Positions 14,196 to 24,341 of a stretch of 37,420 nt of DNA are shown one piece after another. Made by a program: the position numbers and the translations under genes. Positions within the stretch are counted from its first letter, which is position 1, and every line of letters begins with the position of its first letter. Under the pieces are notes generated by a model. That model was not told the DNA's origin. It made no database searches and saw only the letters and a list, made by a program, of their open reading frames with translations. Source of the DNA: a virus; IMG/VR virus record IMGVR_UViG_3300032053_000226, positions 1 to 37,420 of that record; one strand, written 5' to 3'.

Positions 14196-17100
14196 CAGTC
14201 TTCTCCTCGGGCTTCGTTGATACGTTCGTTGCGGCGGGCCAGCAGCTCGTCGCGCTTCTTGGCGAAAGCTACCCAGTCGGGGTTTTCGTAGCGAGCTTCT
14301 GCCCTGCGTAGTTTAGCAATTTCTTTGTCGAACTCCGCCTTGATGCTTCGGGCAGCGATGGATTGTTGGATGGCTGCGGCGTCCGTGTTGAATGTGTAGA
14401 GCTGGAGGTTCAGGCCGCCCAGCTTGCGCGCGACCTCCAGACTGGACACAGGGTTACCCGCGAGGTCCAGCTCCGCCTTGCCCCGGCCGCCCGCCGCCTT
14501 GGTGGCGACATCCACTGCCCCCGGGGTCCAACCCGGTGTGAAGGTGGCGCCCATGAACTTGGCCCGATCCACCGCGCCTTCCCAGTCGCTGTCCGTGGGC
14601 GGTGATAGTTTCTTGCCGGTGAAGGGGTCGACGCCGCCCACGAGGCCGAGGACAGTGTTGATGAACGGGCCGCCCGGAGTAATGGGCTGTGGCCAGTTGT
14701 TGATGCCCAAGAAGCCTTCTGGCTGTTTATCGAGCCAGTTACCAGTGGGCACGTAAGCGCCGAGCTTGAAGTACACGGGATTCTTCTCGTCGCCCATGAA
14801 GGGTACGCGGATGTAGGCGTGGGGGCCGACGTTCCACAGACGTTCCCGATACTGCTCCGGGCCGCGCTTGCGCAGATCGTCGTCCTCGTCGCCGCTCGTT
14901 GCGGCCTCCAATATGGAGTAGGCCAGCAGCACATTGACCAGCTTCCAAGGCTTGTGCAGAGCTATGTGGCCCAGCACCGGCATGATGGCGTAGGACCATG
15001 ACACGAAGGGCAGCACCGACTGGCGCAGAATCTTCACGGCCTTGGAGTCGATGTCGTAGTCGAGGAACGCGAAGCGCGCGAAGTTGCCCGCCTCCTTGAA
15101 CTCCTCTGGGGTCAGGTAGCTCTTACCCTTGCGCGTGGCGATCTCGCCGGATTTGGACAGGAACGCAGCAAGGCGGAACGCGTTGTCTTCGGCGGCGTAC
15201 ATCGCGACGATGCGATCGTCGACCTTGCCGGCCATGTTCACACCCTCTGTGCCCCACTTCGCCATCTGCTCGGCCTTGGCTTTCTCGATGCCTGCCCACG
15301 CGGTCACCTTGGCGTAGACCCCCGACGGCTCGTTCTGGGACGCAGCGGACTTGTAAGCCTCGTACAGAGACTTCTTGACTTCGGTGCTGGAGAAGTCGCC
15401 CAGCATAGCGCCAGAGTTCATGAACGCGTGCATGAGGCGGCGCTCCTCGGGCTTCATCTTGTTCGGGTTGAGGTTGTACTCGAACAGCAGCCGTGTGGCC
15501 TGTGCCACGGTCGGCATGGGGATGTCGTGCAGCATGGCCAGCGTCAAGTTACTGGCTACGTTGGTGATGTGCGTGCCGGGGTTGTAGACCGTCTTGGCCT
15601 TCTTGAACACCCGCATCGTAGTGTGCAGGGCGGCTACATCGTGCAGCGGGCGGCGGTCGGTCATGTCCTGCACAGCGGCCCAGACGTCAGAGCGTACCAG
15701 CTTCCCTTGGAGGTCGCCGTAGGTGCCCATGGACACTTCGGTGCCGTCGTCGAGGGTATGCGTGCCCCCCTTGGGGATTTGCACCCACTGGTGGCGACTG
15801 CGATAGATACCTTGCAGGCGCCCAGATTTTGCCTCGGGGTCGGACAGGTTGAGCACGGAGTCCGGGGCCACGTCGACCCCCGTAGCCTTGGAGATATCCT
15901 TGACGGAGTCGAACACCACCATGTCAGCATCGCCTGCCTTGGACGCTATTGCGCTGGTCAGGTTGTTCGATGCGTGATTCGCAGCCAGAATGGCCATGGT
16001 GTTGCGCAGGGCGTTGGCGGCCTCGTTGGCTTTGCCGTCCAGCACAGCCTGTTCGGCGCTGCGGTATGCGGTGAACCGCTGGGTGCCCTTGTCCGCGCCG
16101 CGGCCGGTGTGGGTCCAGACGAGGCCATCGCTCTTGAGCACTGTGCCGGCCGGGGGCTTGTCCAGCATGGATTCGTGTATGAATCCGGCGATCTGGGGGT
16201 TTCCATCTGCATCCAATTTGTTAGGCTCCACCAACTGGTAGAACTTGCCATCCGGCACCAGATCGCCGCGCGCATCCAGTGGGGCGTAGATGTTCTCGTT
16301 GAGCTGACTGTCAGTCTTCTGTGAGGCCAGCTCGTTGATCTTGCGAGAACCCAGCGCGCGGCTGGCCACATCGTCGGCGGTCTTGGCGAAGATCATGGAC
16401 TCTGTGAATTTCAGGTCCCGGAAGAAACGCTGTGCCGCCTCGGACTTGAGCCCGGCGACGTACTCGTTGCGGTGGTCCATGACCATGTCCGCCAGCTCGC
16501 GCGCCTCGGCATTACCTTTCAGGGCCGCCTTGTCGCCGTCGAGATACTTCAGGATGTCCAGCACCTCTGCGGAGGGGCGCGAGGCAATCTTGTTGGCCAG
16601 TGCGTCAGTCACGATACCGCTGATCTGCTTCTCACCCTTGTACTGCTGGAACCACTCGCGCATCATGATCGGCACGTTGAAGTTGGCGTTGACGTACCCG
16701 ATGTACTTAGACAGCGCAGGGGACTTGTCTTTCACGAAGTCAGCTACTTTGCCGGCCGCCGCGTTGAATTTCTCAGGCACCTTGTCCCAGCCCATGGCCT
16801 TGAACACATGCTCGGTGATGATGTTGGGCATCAGGTTCTTGGAGAACTTCGTTAGCTCCACAGTCGGCTCTGCGCCGGGCTGGGCAGATATAGATTCAGG
16901 AGTGGAGGACTGGACGGCGGCGTAGAGCACGTCATCTTTCAGTTTTGCACCCTTGCCGGGGGCACGTTCGCCCTTGGCGTCGGCTGCCTCCTCCAACAGC
17001 TTGATGGTGCTATCCAGCACATCGTTGGCTACCGTGTCCCGCACGCCGAGGAAGTTCTGCACCAGCGAGGTGATCCGCTTCCACAGGTCGGACACCGCCC

Positions 17101-20100
17101 CAAGGAACCCGGTCTTGTCGGATGACTTAATCTGGGTCAGGGCAACGTTGAACTCACGCAGGGTAGCGCCGTAGGAGACCAGTTCCAGCACGGCATCCAG
17201 CGGGTTCTTTTTCTCCAGTTTCGCCAGCACGTCATAGACTTCCTGTGCCTTGGGCGAGAGCTTAGACCGGTCGTATGCCAGCACGGTTTTCAGGGACTGC
17301 TTGAGCTTGGTAACGGCGGCGTGGTTGGGGTGCTTGTGCACGTACCACTGCAGTGCTGCGTGCAGTGCCTCGTGGAGGACTACCTCGGGGGAGGAAGTTT
17401 TGGAGATGTAGATGGTGTCCGACTTGGGGTCGTAGTATGGGGAGCCGGAGGTTATGAACTCCAGCTTGGGCATCGTCTTGCCCCCCTTGAGCGCGGTCGC
17501 GATCGCTGAGGACAGGAATGCCTCGAACTGGGTCCCATGGCGGCCGATGTAGTTCAGCACCCCCACGAGGCCGGTGTTCTCTTTCTGGCGGGCGTCGTAC
17601 TTCTCCTGCGACTCCCTGCCCTTGGGGCGGGAGTTCTCGCCCTCGATGGCTGCGCGTTCCAGTGGTTCTGTCTCGACGCCACGCTTCTGGGTCTCCCGGG
17701 AGTTGCGGATTTCCCCGGACCGCACTGCCGCGATGTTCTCGGGGGTGTCCAACACGCCGTCCACATACTCTTTCCACGCCCGACTGAGCATGGTGTCGAT
17801 GGTGGTTTCCTTCTTAGCCTTGTCGACATTCTTTGTGCCGATCGTCTGCACTCGCCCCTTCAATACGGCCACCAGAGCGTTGGCGTTGGGCATGCCCCCG
17901 GCGGCATCCACAAACTCCTTGAGCGCAGACGCAAGGCGCACTTGCACTTCACGTACGTCCTGTGCGGTCTTGGCGCCGACGGCGTTGGCCTGCGTGTTGC
18001 CCGAGGTCTCGCGGGTTTCCCCGGGGCTCTTTTTGAGCAGCGCCTTGGATGCGGTGGGCGTCCGGTTGGAGACGTTGTTGTAGTGGTCCTTGGCCAGCTC
18101 AATAATCTTGTGCGCTGCATCGCGCACCGCGATCATCTGCGCCATGTACTTGTCCTCGGTAGCAGCATCGGGGACCATTGACTTCTCACCGTACGCGCGG
18201 GGCGTAGCTGGCGTGCCGGACTTCGTGAATGGTGCTTTGATCGCCCGCATGATGCCGGACAACACCTGCTTGGGCATGGTGATCTTGCCACGAACGCGAG
18301 CGGGCTGCGAGGATACCGAGGCTTCGAGGTCAGCAAGGATCGTGCCAAGCTCGGAAGTGTCTTTGGAGGACATTGTCCGGGGCGCGGGCTTCGCCCCTTG
18401 TGCTGCGGCCTGCGTTGGCGCCATCTTCTCTGTGATTGCATTGGCGATCTGGGTCTTGGTCATGCGCCCCTTGACCTGCACACCCAGTTCCTGTGCCTTG
18501 AGAGCCAGCTCGGTGCGGGACATAGCGCCCATGTCGGCCGGCGAAAAAGCTCCCGCAGCCGGAGCCGCGGGAGTAACAGGGGGGGCAACCGCAACAGGAG
18601 AACCCTCTGAGGGAGACGGCTCCAGTGTATCACGGCCGGTTACGGCGGCGATGCGTTGCTCGGCGAGGGCTTCCCGACGGGCTTGCTCTGCATCACGGGT
18701 GGCTTGCGCCTGCCCGGCGGCGGCGCGCTGCTCATCCACGGACTGGTATCCGCCCTCAAGCGTCTGCTGCGACTGGGGCATGTTCTGCCATGCCGCACCT
18801 GCCTGCCCTGCGGACACTGGTGCCCCGGGGGCGCCCTGCATGGAGGTTAGGTCGGATGGGCCGTACGCCGACGGGGACATGCCCTGCCACTCCTGCCCGG
18901 CAGTGGTGATGGGGGTGTTTGTGGAGTCGTACCCCATAGGGATGACTGGCTCGTTCGGTATGCTGAGAGTTCCGTTGAACCCCAGTTGGAGCGGCGCCTC
19001 GTACCCCAGCTGTGGGGCGCCAGCGCCCTCAGGCTCTGCGGCGGGGACCTGTGCTGGTGGGGGAGCAATGTCCCGGGGGCGGTTTGCGTAGGCTGCGCCG
19101 GCGCCGAACGGGGCCATGAGCGCGGCCATGCCGAGGCCAGTTTTGAGCCCCTCTACGCCTGCAGCATTGGGGTCTTCGTATGTGAATCCGGCGTCGTTGC
19201 GCACAGCGGTCTGCGCTGCAGCTTGTCCATACTCAGTACCGGCCTGCACTCCGGCGTTGGCCAGCAAGTCAACTGCTACCCGCTTGCCGTACCCCATGGT
19301 GCCGTCTTTGACAAGGCTGGTAAGGGCTCGGCCCGCCCCGGGGAGCAGCCGTGCTGCGGCGGCGTCCGCCAGCGACTCGCCGATACCCTCGACGGAGCCA
19401 GTCTTGATACCAGCGGCCTTGGCCGCCTCCGGCGTGAGCCCCTGCTTGATACCCTGCTGGTATGTGTCCCATGCCTCTGACGAGCCCATGGCGTATCCCG
19501 CGGCCCCAGTGCCCACGATGGGTGCGGCGACAGACGCAGCTCCGGCAGCCGCCGAGACCGGGATGCTGCGGGCGCCCTTGATAAGGGAGCTAGCTACTTC
19601 TCCACGTCCGTAGGTATCTGGCATGGAAGCTGTTCGGTCGTACTCTGTAGCGGCGTCGCCCAGAGACTTCTCCAGCCAAGACCCGGCCGGGGCGTTCATA
19701 GCCGCCGCCTTCACGCCCATGTTCGGGATGTCGCCGATGCCGGCCCACGCTTGGTTGGCAACCTCGCCCGCTGCGGACATAAGGCCGCGGTCAGCAGCCT
19801 CCTTATCCATCCACGCGCGTGCCTCTGCAGCAGTAACCTGATCGAACCCCGGGGGGAGCTTGCCGGAGTTGTCCACGTCGAAGTATCCAGCCTTGGCATA
19901 CTGGTCCATCTCAGACAGGTTAGAGGCGCTGAACTCTTTACCGCCGGAGAACATAGTGTCTGTCTGGGGGTTGTATCCGAGCACGGGGCCACGGGATGCG
20001 CGCGGTGGAGGCGCCATAGCCGCCATAGCGCCTTGGGCTGCTTCGCGGGAGCGCAACAGTGCAGGATCAGCAGTGGGTCCGCGACCTAAGCGAAGCCCAG

Positions 20101-20200
20101 CGGGCTGGGGTAATCCCTGTGGAAGAAATGCCCCTTCGGACTTCTGCCCGCCTACGAGCGCGTCGTCAGCGCGAGAGTTAAAGTCGAACAGATTGCTCAT
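14195..20200 (-). CDS. 2001-residue LPD38-type polyvalent protein with zincin motif
   Basis: The largest gene. Residues 200-370 are Ala/Gly-rich with hydrophobic helices. Residues 380-550 are a Pro/Gln-rich linker. Residues 556-592 form a Rho/SAP-like helical motif (SRTELALKAQELGVQVKG). Residues 880-1080 resemble a metallopeptidase: VVLHEALHAAL with HExxH at 943-947, in a DTIYISKTSSPE context. Near 1720-1850, LPFVSWSYAIMPVLGHI and AYVPTGNWLDKQPEG match the large-polyvalent-protein domain LPD38. Polyvalent proteins are thought to enter the cell with phage DNA and protect it. The position next to internal virion proteins agrees. The peptidase activity and third zinc ligand are unverified. Confidence 0.82.
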   Translation of the reverse strand: MSNLFDFNSRADDALVGGQKSEGAFLPQGLPQPAGLRLGRGPTADPALLRSREAAQGAMAAMAPPPRASRGPVLGYNPQTDTMFSGGKEFSASNLSEMDQYAKAGYFDVDNSGKLPPGFDQVTAAEARAWMDKEAADRGLMSAAGEVANQAWAGIGDIPNMGVKAAAMNAPAGSWLEKSLGDAATEYDRTASMPDTYGRGEVASSLIKGARSIPVSAAAGAASVAAPIVGTGAAGYAMGSSEAWDTYQQGIKQGLTPEAAKAAGIKTGSVEGIGESLADAAAARLLPGAGRALTSLVKDGTMGYGKRVAVDLLANAGVQAGTEYGQAAAQTAVRNDAGFTYEDPNAAGVEGLKTGLGMAALMAPFGAGAAYANRPRDIAPPPAQVPAAEPEGAGAPQLGYEAPLQLGFNGTLSIPNEPVIPMGYDSTNTPITTAGQEWQGMSPSAYGPSDLTSMQGAPGAPVSAGQAGAAWQNMPQSQQTLEGGYQSVDEQRAAAGQAQATRDAEQARREALAEQRIAAVTGRDTLEPSPSEGSPVAVAPPVTPAAPAAGAFSPADMGAMSRTELALKAQELGVQVKGRMTKTQIANAITEKMAPTQAAAQGAKPAPRTMSSKDTSELGTILADLEASVSSQPARVRGKITMPKQVLSGIMRAIKAPFTKSGTPATPRAYGEKSMVPDAATEDKYMAQMIAVRDAAHKIIELAKDHYNNVSNRTPTASKALLKKSPGETRETSGNTQANAVGAKTAQDVREVQVRLASALKEFVDAAGGMPNANALVAVLKGRVQTIGTKNVDKAKKETTIDTMLSRAWKEYVDGVLDTPENIAAVRSGEIRNSRETQKRGVETEPLERAAIEGENSRPKGRESQEKYDARQKENTGLVGVLNYIGRHGTQFEAFLSSAIATALKGGKTMPKLEFITSGSPYYDPKSDTIYISKTSSPEVVLHEALHAALQWYVHKHPNHAAVTKLKQSLKTVLAYDRSKLSPKAQEVYDVLAKLEKKNPLDAVLELVSYGATLREFNVALTQIKSSDKTGFLGAVSDLWKRITSLVQNFLGVRDTVANDVLDSTIKLLEEAADAKGERAPGKGAKLKDDVLYAAVQSSTPESISAQPGAEPTVELTKFSKNLMPNIITEHVFKAMGWDKVPEKFNAAAGKVADFVKDKSPALSKYIGYVNANFNVPIMMREWFQQYKGEKQISGIVTDALANKIASRPSAEVLDILKYLDGDKAALKGNAEARELADMVMDHRNEYVAGLKSEAAQRFFRDLKFTESMIFAKTADDVASRALGSRKINELASQKTDSQLNENIYAPLDARGDLVPDGKFYQLVEPNKLDADGNPQIAGFIHESMLDKPPAGTVLKSDGLVWTHTGRGADKGTQRFTAYRSAEQAVLDGKANEAANALRNTMAILAANHASNNLTSAIASKAGDADMVVFDSVKDISKATGVDVAPDSVLNLSDPEAKSGRLQGIYRSRHQWVQIPKGGTHTLDDGTEVSMGTYGDLQGKLVRSDVWAAVQDMTDRRPLHDVAALHTTMRVFKKAKTVYNPGTHITNVASNLTLAMLHDIPMPTVAQATRLLFEYNLNPNKMKPEERRLMHAFMNSGAMLGDFSSTEVKKSLYEAYKSAASQNEPSGVYAKVTAWAGIEKAKAEQMAKWGTEGVNMAGKVDDRIVAMYAAEDNAFRLAAFLSKSGEIATRKGKSYLTPEEFKEAGNFARFAFLDYDIDSKAVKILRQSVLPFVSWSYAIMPVLGHIALHKPWKLVNVLLAYSILEAATSGDEDDDLRKRGPEQYRERLWNVGPHAYIRVPFMGDEKNPVYFKLGAYVPTGNWLDKQPEGFLGINNWPQPITPGGPFINTVLGLVGGVDPFTGKKLSPPTDSDWEGAVDRAKFMGATFTPGWTPGAVDVATKAAGGRGKAELDLAGNPVSSLEVARKLGGLNLQLYTFNTDAAAIQQSIAARSIKAEFDKEIAKLRRAEARYENPDWVAFAKKRDELLARRNERINEARGED
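18544..18573 (-). terminator. Possible intragenic terminator in the LPD38 gene
   Basis: Read on the - strand, CTCCCGC (18573-18567) pairs with GCGGGAG (18556-18550) across a 10-nt GC-rich loop, then CTTTTT follows. It has the form of a rho-independent terminator but lies within codons for the Ala/Pro linker before residue 556. Translation would normally suppress it. Confidence 0.4.
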
Positions 20201-20241
20201 GGACAGCCCCAGTGTTATCTGAGGCTGATTGTAATATCTAG

Positions 20242-21849
20242 TTAGCGTTCTGGGGTGATGTCGACGAGCGTCGATCCGCCCGGACGGAACTTGTTGCCGG
20301 GGTCGGTTTCCACCCGATACAGGCGGCCGCGGGCAGCGATCAGAGATTTACCATCCCCCATGGGGACCTCTTTGAACTCACCCGGCTTGAACCCAGCCTC
20401 TATCGCGATCTTCTGAATCGCGAGGTTGGACTTCGTTTCCTCGGTGACACGATCCTGCTCGCCCTTGGCGCCTGCAACCATGATCTCGCCCTGTGCCTTG
20501 GCTACGGCTTTCTGCAATTCTGCATTGGCCGCAGCGGCTGCATCACGGGCCTTGGCGCTCAGGAACTGGTATTGCTCCGCAGGAATGCGACCTTCGGCAT
20601 ACAGGTTGAACAGCTCCGCTTCGCGCGACAGGTTCTGCAACACAGCGTACTGTGTACGCATCTTCATGATGGAGGCAGGGTCGCGCGTCGCGTTCGCCAT
20701 CTCTTGGATGTGCGCCATCTCCTGCTGGGCCTGCGTGATCTGCTGTTGGGCGATCTGCATGGTCTGCTCTTTGGTGAACCCACCAGAGGTAGCCTTCGCC
20801 AGCGGAGTGCCCGGTGTAGCGGTCAGGGCGGGCTGGGGCGCCTGTGCAACTTGTGGAGCTGTACCAGTGCCGGCCGTAGTGCCCGCCTCGAACTGGGCCA
20901 TGACTTGGCGCAGACGGGGGATGTCTTGGGGGGACAGGGGCTGGTCGGGGGACACCCCCAGCTGACGCGCCACGTACGATGCGTAGTTCGCAGTGGACCC
21001 GGGGGCATTACCGGGGTCGGCAACGGGGCTCCACTTGCTGACAATGCCTCGAATGGTGTTCAGCCCGTCACGCTGCATGTAGAGGCCCAGCTGGCGATCG
21101 GCTGCGGCGGCACCAGCCTCTGGGGTTTGGAACACGGCAAAGCCGCGGGCATCAGCGACAGCGCCGGGCTGCCCTGCGAACTTCAGATTGCCGGGGTTGT
21201 TGTTGCGCACAGACAGAGGAGCCGGAGCGTTGGCGGCGGCCACGCGCGCATCGTACTGCGCCTGTGGGGTACGCACGGGTGTGCGGGTGTTGTTCTTGGC
21301 TTTTAGCTCGTTGAACGCAGCGACGTTAGTGTCGCCTTGTTGCATGGGGGCGGCCACTGGGTTGCCTGTGGGGGACATCTGCTGTCCCACGCCTTGGTTC
21401 TGCTGGATGAACTTCGTCTCGTCCGGGGTCAGCATCCCGCCCTGTAGCTGGCGGCGGCGCAGATTGGCGAGGCGGTTGACGTCGATCGAAACACCTGCTG
21501 GGGCGTTCGCGGGAACTGGGCGGCCACGCGCTAGGCGCGCGCTCTCGGCGTCAGTCTGGTCGGGGCCAGCGGACACGCTCTCGCGAGGTTTGGCCACAGC
21601 GGGGCGGCCAGCGCCCACAGGCGCTGTTGCAGGGCGAGCTTCGGCGGTAGGGGTTGCGCCAGCGGCGCCCGGGGTCGGCAACGACTCCAAGGTCGGCATG
21701 CGACGGGCGATCTCCGCCTGCTTCATCTTCTCCATGCGCGCCGTCTGCGCCTCTTGGTCAGATATCTTCTGGCGCTGGTCTCCGAGAGCGTTCTGGTCGT
21801 AGAACCGCTCCGCTGTGCGGGCGGTGCCGTATTCGCTCAAGAATCCCAT
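20242..21849 (-). CDS. Internal virion protein with lysozyme-like domain
   Basis: A 535-residue protein. Residues 1-50 are helical. A Pro/Ala-rich linker runs to about 205. A compact domain at 212-321 reads SVRNNNPGNLKFAGQPGA, GFAVFQTPEAGAAA, NTIRGIVSKWSP and NYASYVARQLGV, the pattern of virion-borne peptidoglycan hydrolases (RNNNPGN family). Residues 355-450 form long coiled coil. The likely role is a local opening of the cell wall during DNA ejection, as for the lysozyme parts of other podoviral core proteins. SD TAGGAG precedes ATG 21849. It lies between two other putative ejection proteins. Confidence 0.75.
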   Translation of the reverse strand: MGFLSEYGTARTAERFYDQNALGDQRQKISDQEAQTARMEKMKQAEIARRMPTLESLPTPGAAGATPTAEARPATAPVGAGRPAVAKPRESVSAGPDQTDAESARLARGRPVPANAPAGVSIDVNRLANLRRRQLQGGMLTPDETKFIQQNQGVGQQMSPTGNPVAAPMQQGDTNVAAFNELKAKNNTRTPVRTPQAQYDARVAAANAPAPLSVRNNNPGNLKFAGQPGAVADARGFAVFQTPEAGAAAADRQLGLYMQRDGLNTIRGIVSKWSPVADPGNAPGSTANYASYVARQLGVSPDQPLSPQDIPRLRQVMAQFEAGTTAGTGTAPQVAQAPQPALTATPGTPLAKATSGGFTKEQTMQIAQQQITQAQQEMAHIQEMANATRDPASIMKMRTQYAVLQNLSREAELFNLYAEGRIPAEQYQFLSAKARDAAAAANAELQKAVAKAQGEIMVAGAKGEQDRVTEETKSNLAIQKIAIEAGFKPGEFKEVPMGDGKSLIAARGRLYRVETDPGNKFRPGGSTLVDITPER

Positions 21850-21850
21850 G

Positions 21851-22873
21851 TCATGCTCCTACTTGTTTGTCGGCCTTGTCTTTGGACAGGGCGAATACGT
21901 CGTCCAACAATCCATAGGCCCCAGACGCGGTGCCGGCGCCGTTGTTCCGCACCGCTTGCTCGTACGCGTCATCATATGTGGGCGTGGCGTTGCCAGTGTA
22001 CATGCCAGCGGCGGCTTGCAGCCCTGCACGGCGGCCAGTGGACGCGGTATCGTAGGCTTGGGTGGCGTTGGACACGCCTGCGGTGGAACCGGCCAGCATA
22101 GCACGGCGGTTCTCGGCGGCCTTAGCGGATGTGGACATGCCGCTTGCGTTGTTGCGGTCGATGCCTCGCTTTGTTGCTGCTTGTGTGCTGGCCCATGCGC
22201 GCTGTGCTTGGTTCTGAGGGTCCATGGTGGACATGGTGGTGGCCGTAACTTCGTCAGCCAAAGCGTTCTTCTTGCCCACGATGGCGCGGTTCTCTGCATC
22301 CGCAGCGGAGCGTTGGGTCGCGTAGTCCCGCTGCAAGCCGGCAATTCTGTCGGATTCTTGTGCGCCGAGGTACGCGCTCACAGCTTTACCACCCAGTCGC
22401 AACACATCTTGGTTGTCAGCACCGAACTGGCGCACAGCGCCAAGCGTGGACTTGCCCTTGGAGAATACGGATTCGAGCTGTGACGGGGCGTTCTCCCACG
22501 CGGCGCCGGAGAGTGGACCAGAGCCCATGGAGCCGAAGCTGCCTGTGGCGGTGGACGCTGCGGGGGCTACCGACGAGATCGTCGCCCCGGGGTTGAAGAT
22601 ACCCGTCGCGGATGCGGGAGTAGGCATTGGCGTGTTCAGACGCCCGGTCTCAGAAGCGGGAGAACCCATGGAGTTCGTCACTCCGCTCAAGGCAGTGCCG
22701 GCCAAGTACCCCCCAGTAATGTTGCCGAGGTTGTTCGACCCATACTTGCCTTGGAACCCGCCGGTCAGCCCGCTAGCAATAGCGCCAGCCGTGCCGGGGT
22801 TCGCAACGGCAAAGTCCTTGGCCGCCGAGGCGCCCGTCTTGATCACGTCAAAAATAGTGTCCCACCATGCCAT
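21851..22873 (-). CDS. Putative internal virion (ejection) protein
   Basis: A 340-residue Ala/Gly/Ser-rich protein. The N-terminal part (WWDTIFDVIKTGASAAKDF, then a Gly-rich hydrophobic stretch) could touch membranes. Residues 150-290 are helical and coiled-coil-like (GLQRDYATQRSAADAENRAI, ASTQAATKRGIDRNNASGMS). This composition is typical of podoviral core proteins made before the lysozyme-bearing one, but no named family is recognised. It overlaps neither neighbour; the gaps are 1-2 nt. Confidence 0.55.
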   Translation of the reverse strand: MAWWDTIFDVIKTGASAAKDFAVANPGTAGAIASGLTGGFQGKYGSNNLGNITGGYLAGTALSGVTNSMGSPASETGRLNTPMPTPASATGIFNPGATISSVAPAASTATGSFGSMGSGPLSGAAWENAPSQLESVFSKGKSTLGAVRQFGADNQDVLRLGGKAVSAYLGAQESDRIAGLQRDYATQRSAADAENRAIVGKKNALADEVTATTMSTMDPQNQAQRAWASTQAATKRGIDRNNASGMSTSAKAAENRRAMLAGSTAGVSNATQAYDTASTGRRAGLQAAAGMYTGNATPTYDDAYEQAVRNNGAGTASGAYGLLDDVFALSKDKADKQVGA

Positions 22874-22875
22874 GG

Positions 22876-24339
22876 TTATTCTCCCACCTTTGGAACTTCA
22901 GAGTACCGGCGCAAAAGGGAGTCGAAGAAATCTCGACCTTTGGCATCCACTACGTGTTTAGGTATCACGTACTCTCCGTTGGCGACTTTAACAGGCTGGC
23001 CGGAGGACTCGTTGATCGTACCGATGGAGTCGCTGCGCCCGGTGCCCGGCCCTTGGAGGAACCCGCCGTTGGCCATGCCGTTGGGGTTCTGCATCTGCGC
23101 CTGCGACGTGGGAGGAACTTGGCCGGGGGGTGTTGGTTGGCCTTGACCGGGCATCGCCATGGCACCGCCTGCGCTCTGGCCCAGCGCGCGGGAGATCGCA
23201 AGAATCTTCATGATCACAGACGGGTCGAACGCGGGCGGCAGCGGCGACATACCTTGCTGGGCTACGAACTGGCGCAGTTGTGGGTACAGCTTGGGGTTCT
23301 GCAGGCTCGCTTCGGCGATCTGCCCCATGGTGACTACTTCCTGCTCGGTCAGCTCGCCGGACTGCATCAAAGGTTGCAGGGTCTGCATCACCTGCTGCTG
23401 GAAACGGGGGTCGCGCGACATCTGGTTGACGCGCATGTTGATCATGTCTGGGGAAGCGCCAGCCTCTGGGCCACCGATAGCGCCACCGCCCGCGAAACCC
23501 ATGGCCAGCATGGGGCCGTTCGGCGTCATGGGCCCACCATCAGCGTACCCGGGGATGGACAGGCCGACAGGGCGAGAGAAACCCTCAGACGTAGCCATAC
23601 CGCCGTCAGCAGCCATCATAGACCCGGAGGTAAAACCTGTGTAGGTGTTGGGTGTGCCGGACATCTCTCCGCCACCGCCGCCAGAGTCCCACCCGCCATA
23701 GCCGCTGGAGGATGTACCCAGCTCCACAGGCGGCAGGTCAACGGCGTTGTTCGGGGTCTGGGGGTTGGGGTCCCCCACAACAGTAGTCTCGGGGCGGTTC
23801 AGGTTAAGCCCTTGGATGAACGCACCCATGGGGTCGCCGGACATCCGTGCAGCCGCGTAGGCCCCCGGGGTCTGGTACGGGTCAGCCATCCCATTAGCCT
23901 GTAGTCCGGCAGAGCGGCCTAGCCCGTCTGCCCAGCCCCCTGTAGGGCCGGCGCCGTTGGGGCCATCCACTGCGTTGAACCCTTGATATGCATCGTATGC
24001 ACCTTTGGCCAGCCCATACCCGGGGATGATCGCGCCCGCTAGCGTCTGCACCAGATCACCTGCGGCGCCAGATAGACGTGCTCCCCGCTGATCCAGCGTC
24101 TCTTTGTCCAGAAACGCGATAGTCTCTGGGCTCATGGGGGCGTTCCAGCTGCTCCCCCCACCACTGCTGATTGGCTCTGGCGGCGCACGACGGAGACCGG
24201 CATCCGCTGGTAGTTCCTCCAGAATAGTCGCCGAGGATGGCACTAGGCTGGAGAAATAGTCGACGCCCTGCGCAGCCCGCGCACCGCGACCCGCGCTGTT
24301 GAAGCTGCCCCGTTGGTTGATGTCGTCTAGCAGTGCCAT
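22876..24339 (-). CDS. Putative internal virion or tail-associated protein
   Basis: A 487-residue low-complexity protein rich in Gly, Pro, Met and Ser, with stretches such as SSSGYGGWDSGGGGGEMSG. Residues 280-370 are helical (MINMRVNQMSRDPRFQQQVM, SGELTEQEVVTMGQIAEASL). The C-terminus (NGEYVIPKHVVDAKGRDFFD) is a motif often seen in phage internal-core-like proteins, where a GExVIP phrase is conserved. Function is inferred from position only. SD GAGGAAG gives ATG 24339. Confidence 0.5.
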   Translation of the reverse strand: MALLDDINQRGSFNSAGRGARAAQGVDYFSSLVPSSATILEELPADAGLRRAPPEPISSGGGSSWNAPMSPETIAFLDKETLDQRGARLSGAAGDLVQTLAGAIIPGYGLAKGAYDAYQGFNAVDGPNGAGPTGGWADGLGRSAGLQANGMADPYQTPGAYAAARMSGDPMGAFIQGLNLNRPETTVVGDPNPQTPNNAVDLPPVELGTSSSGYGGWDSGGGGGEMSGTPNTYTGFTSGSMMAADGGMATSEGFSRPVGLSIPGYADGGPMTPNGPMLAMGFAGGGAIGGPEAGASPDMINMRVNQMSRDPRFQQQVMQTLQPLMQSGELTEQEVVTMGQIAEASLQNPKLYPQLRQFVAQQGMSPLPPAFDPSVIMKILAISRALGQSAGGAMAMPGQGQPTPPGQVPPTSQAQMQNPNGMANGGFLQGPGTGRSDSIGTINESSGQPVKVANGEYVIPKHVVDAKGRDFFDSLLRRYSEVPKVGE

Positions 24340-24341
24340 AG

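Noticed and set aside
15428-16324. 298-codon open frame on the + strand
   Set aside because: Antisense to the LPD38 gene; no SD, low-complexity shadow typical of GC-rich coding DNA.
18090-19091. 333-codon open frame on the + strand
   Set aside because: Antisense shadow of the Pro/Ala linker of the LPD38 gene; no initiation signals.
22867-23904. 345-codon open frame on the + strand
   Set aside because: Lies antisense to the 487-residue virion gene, with His/Gly/Arg-rich shadow composition and no domain.
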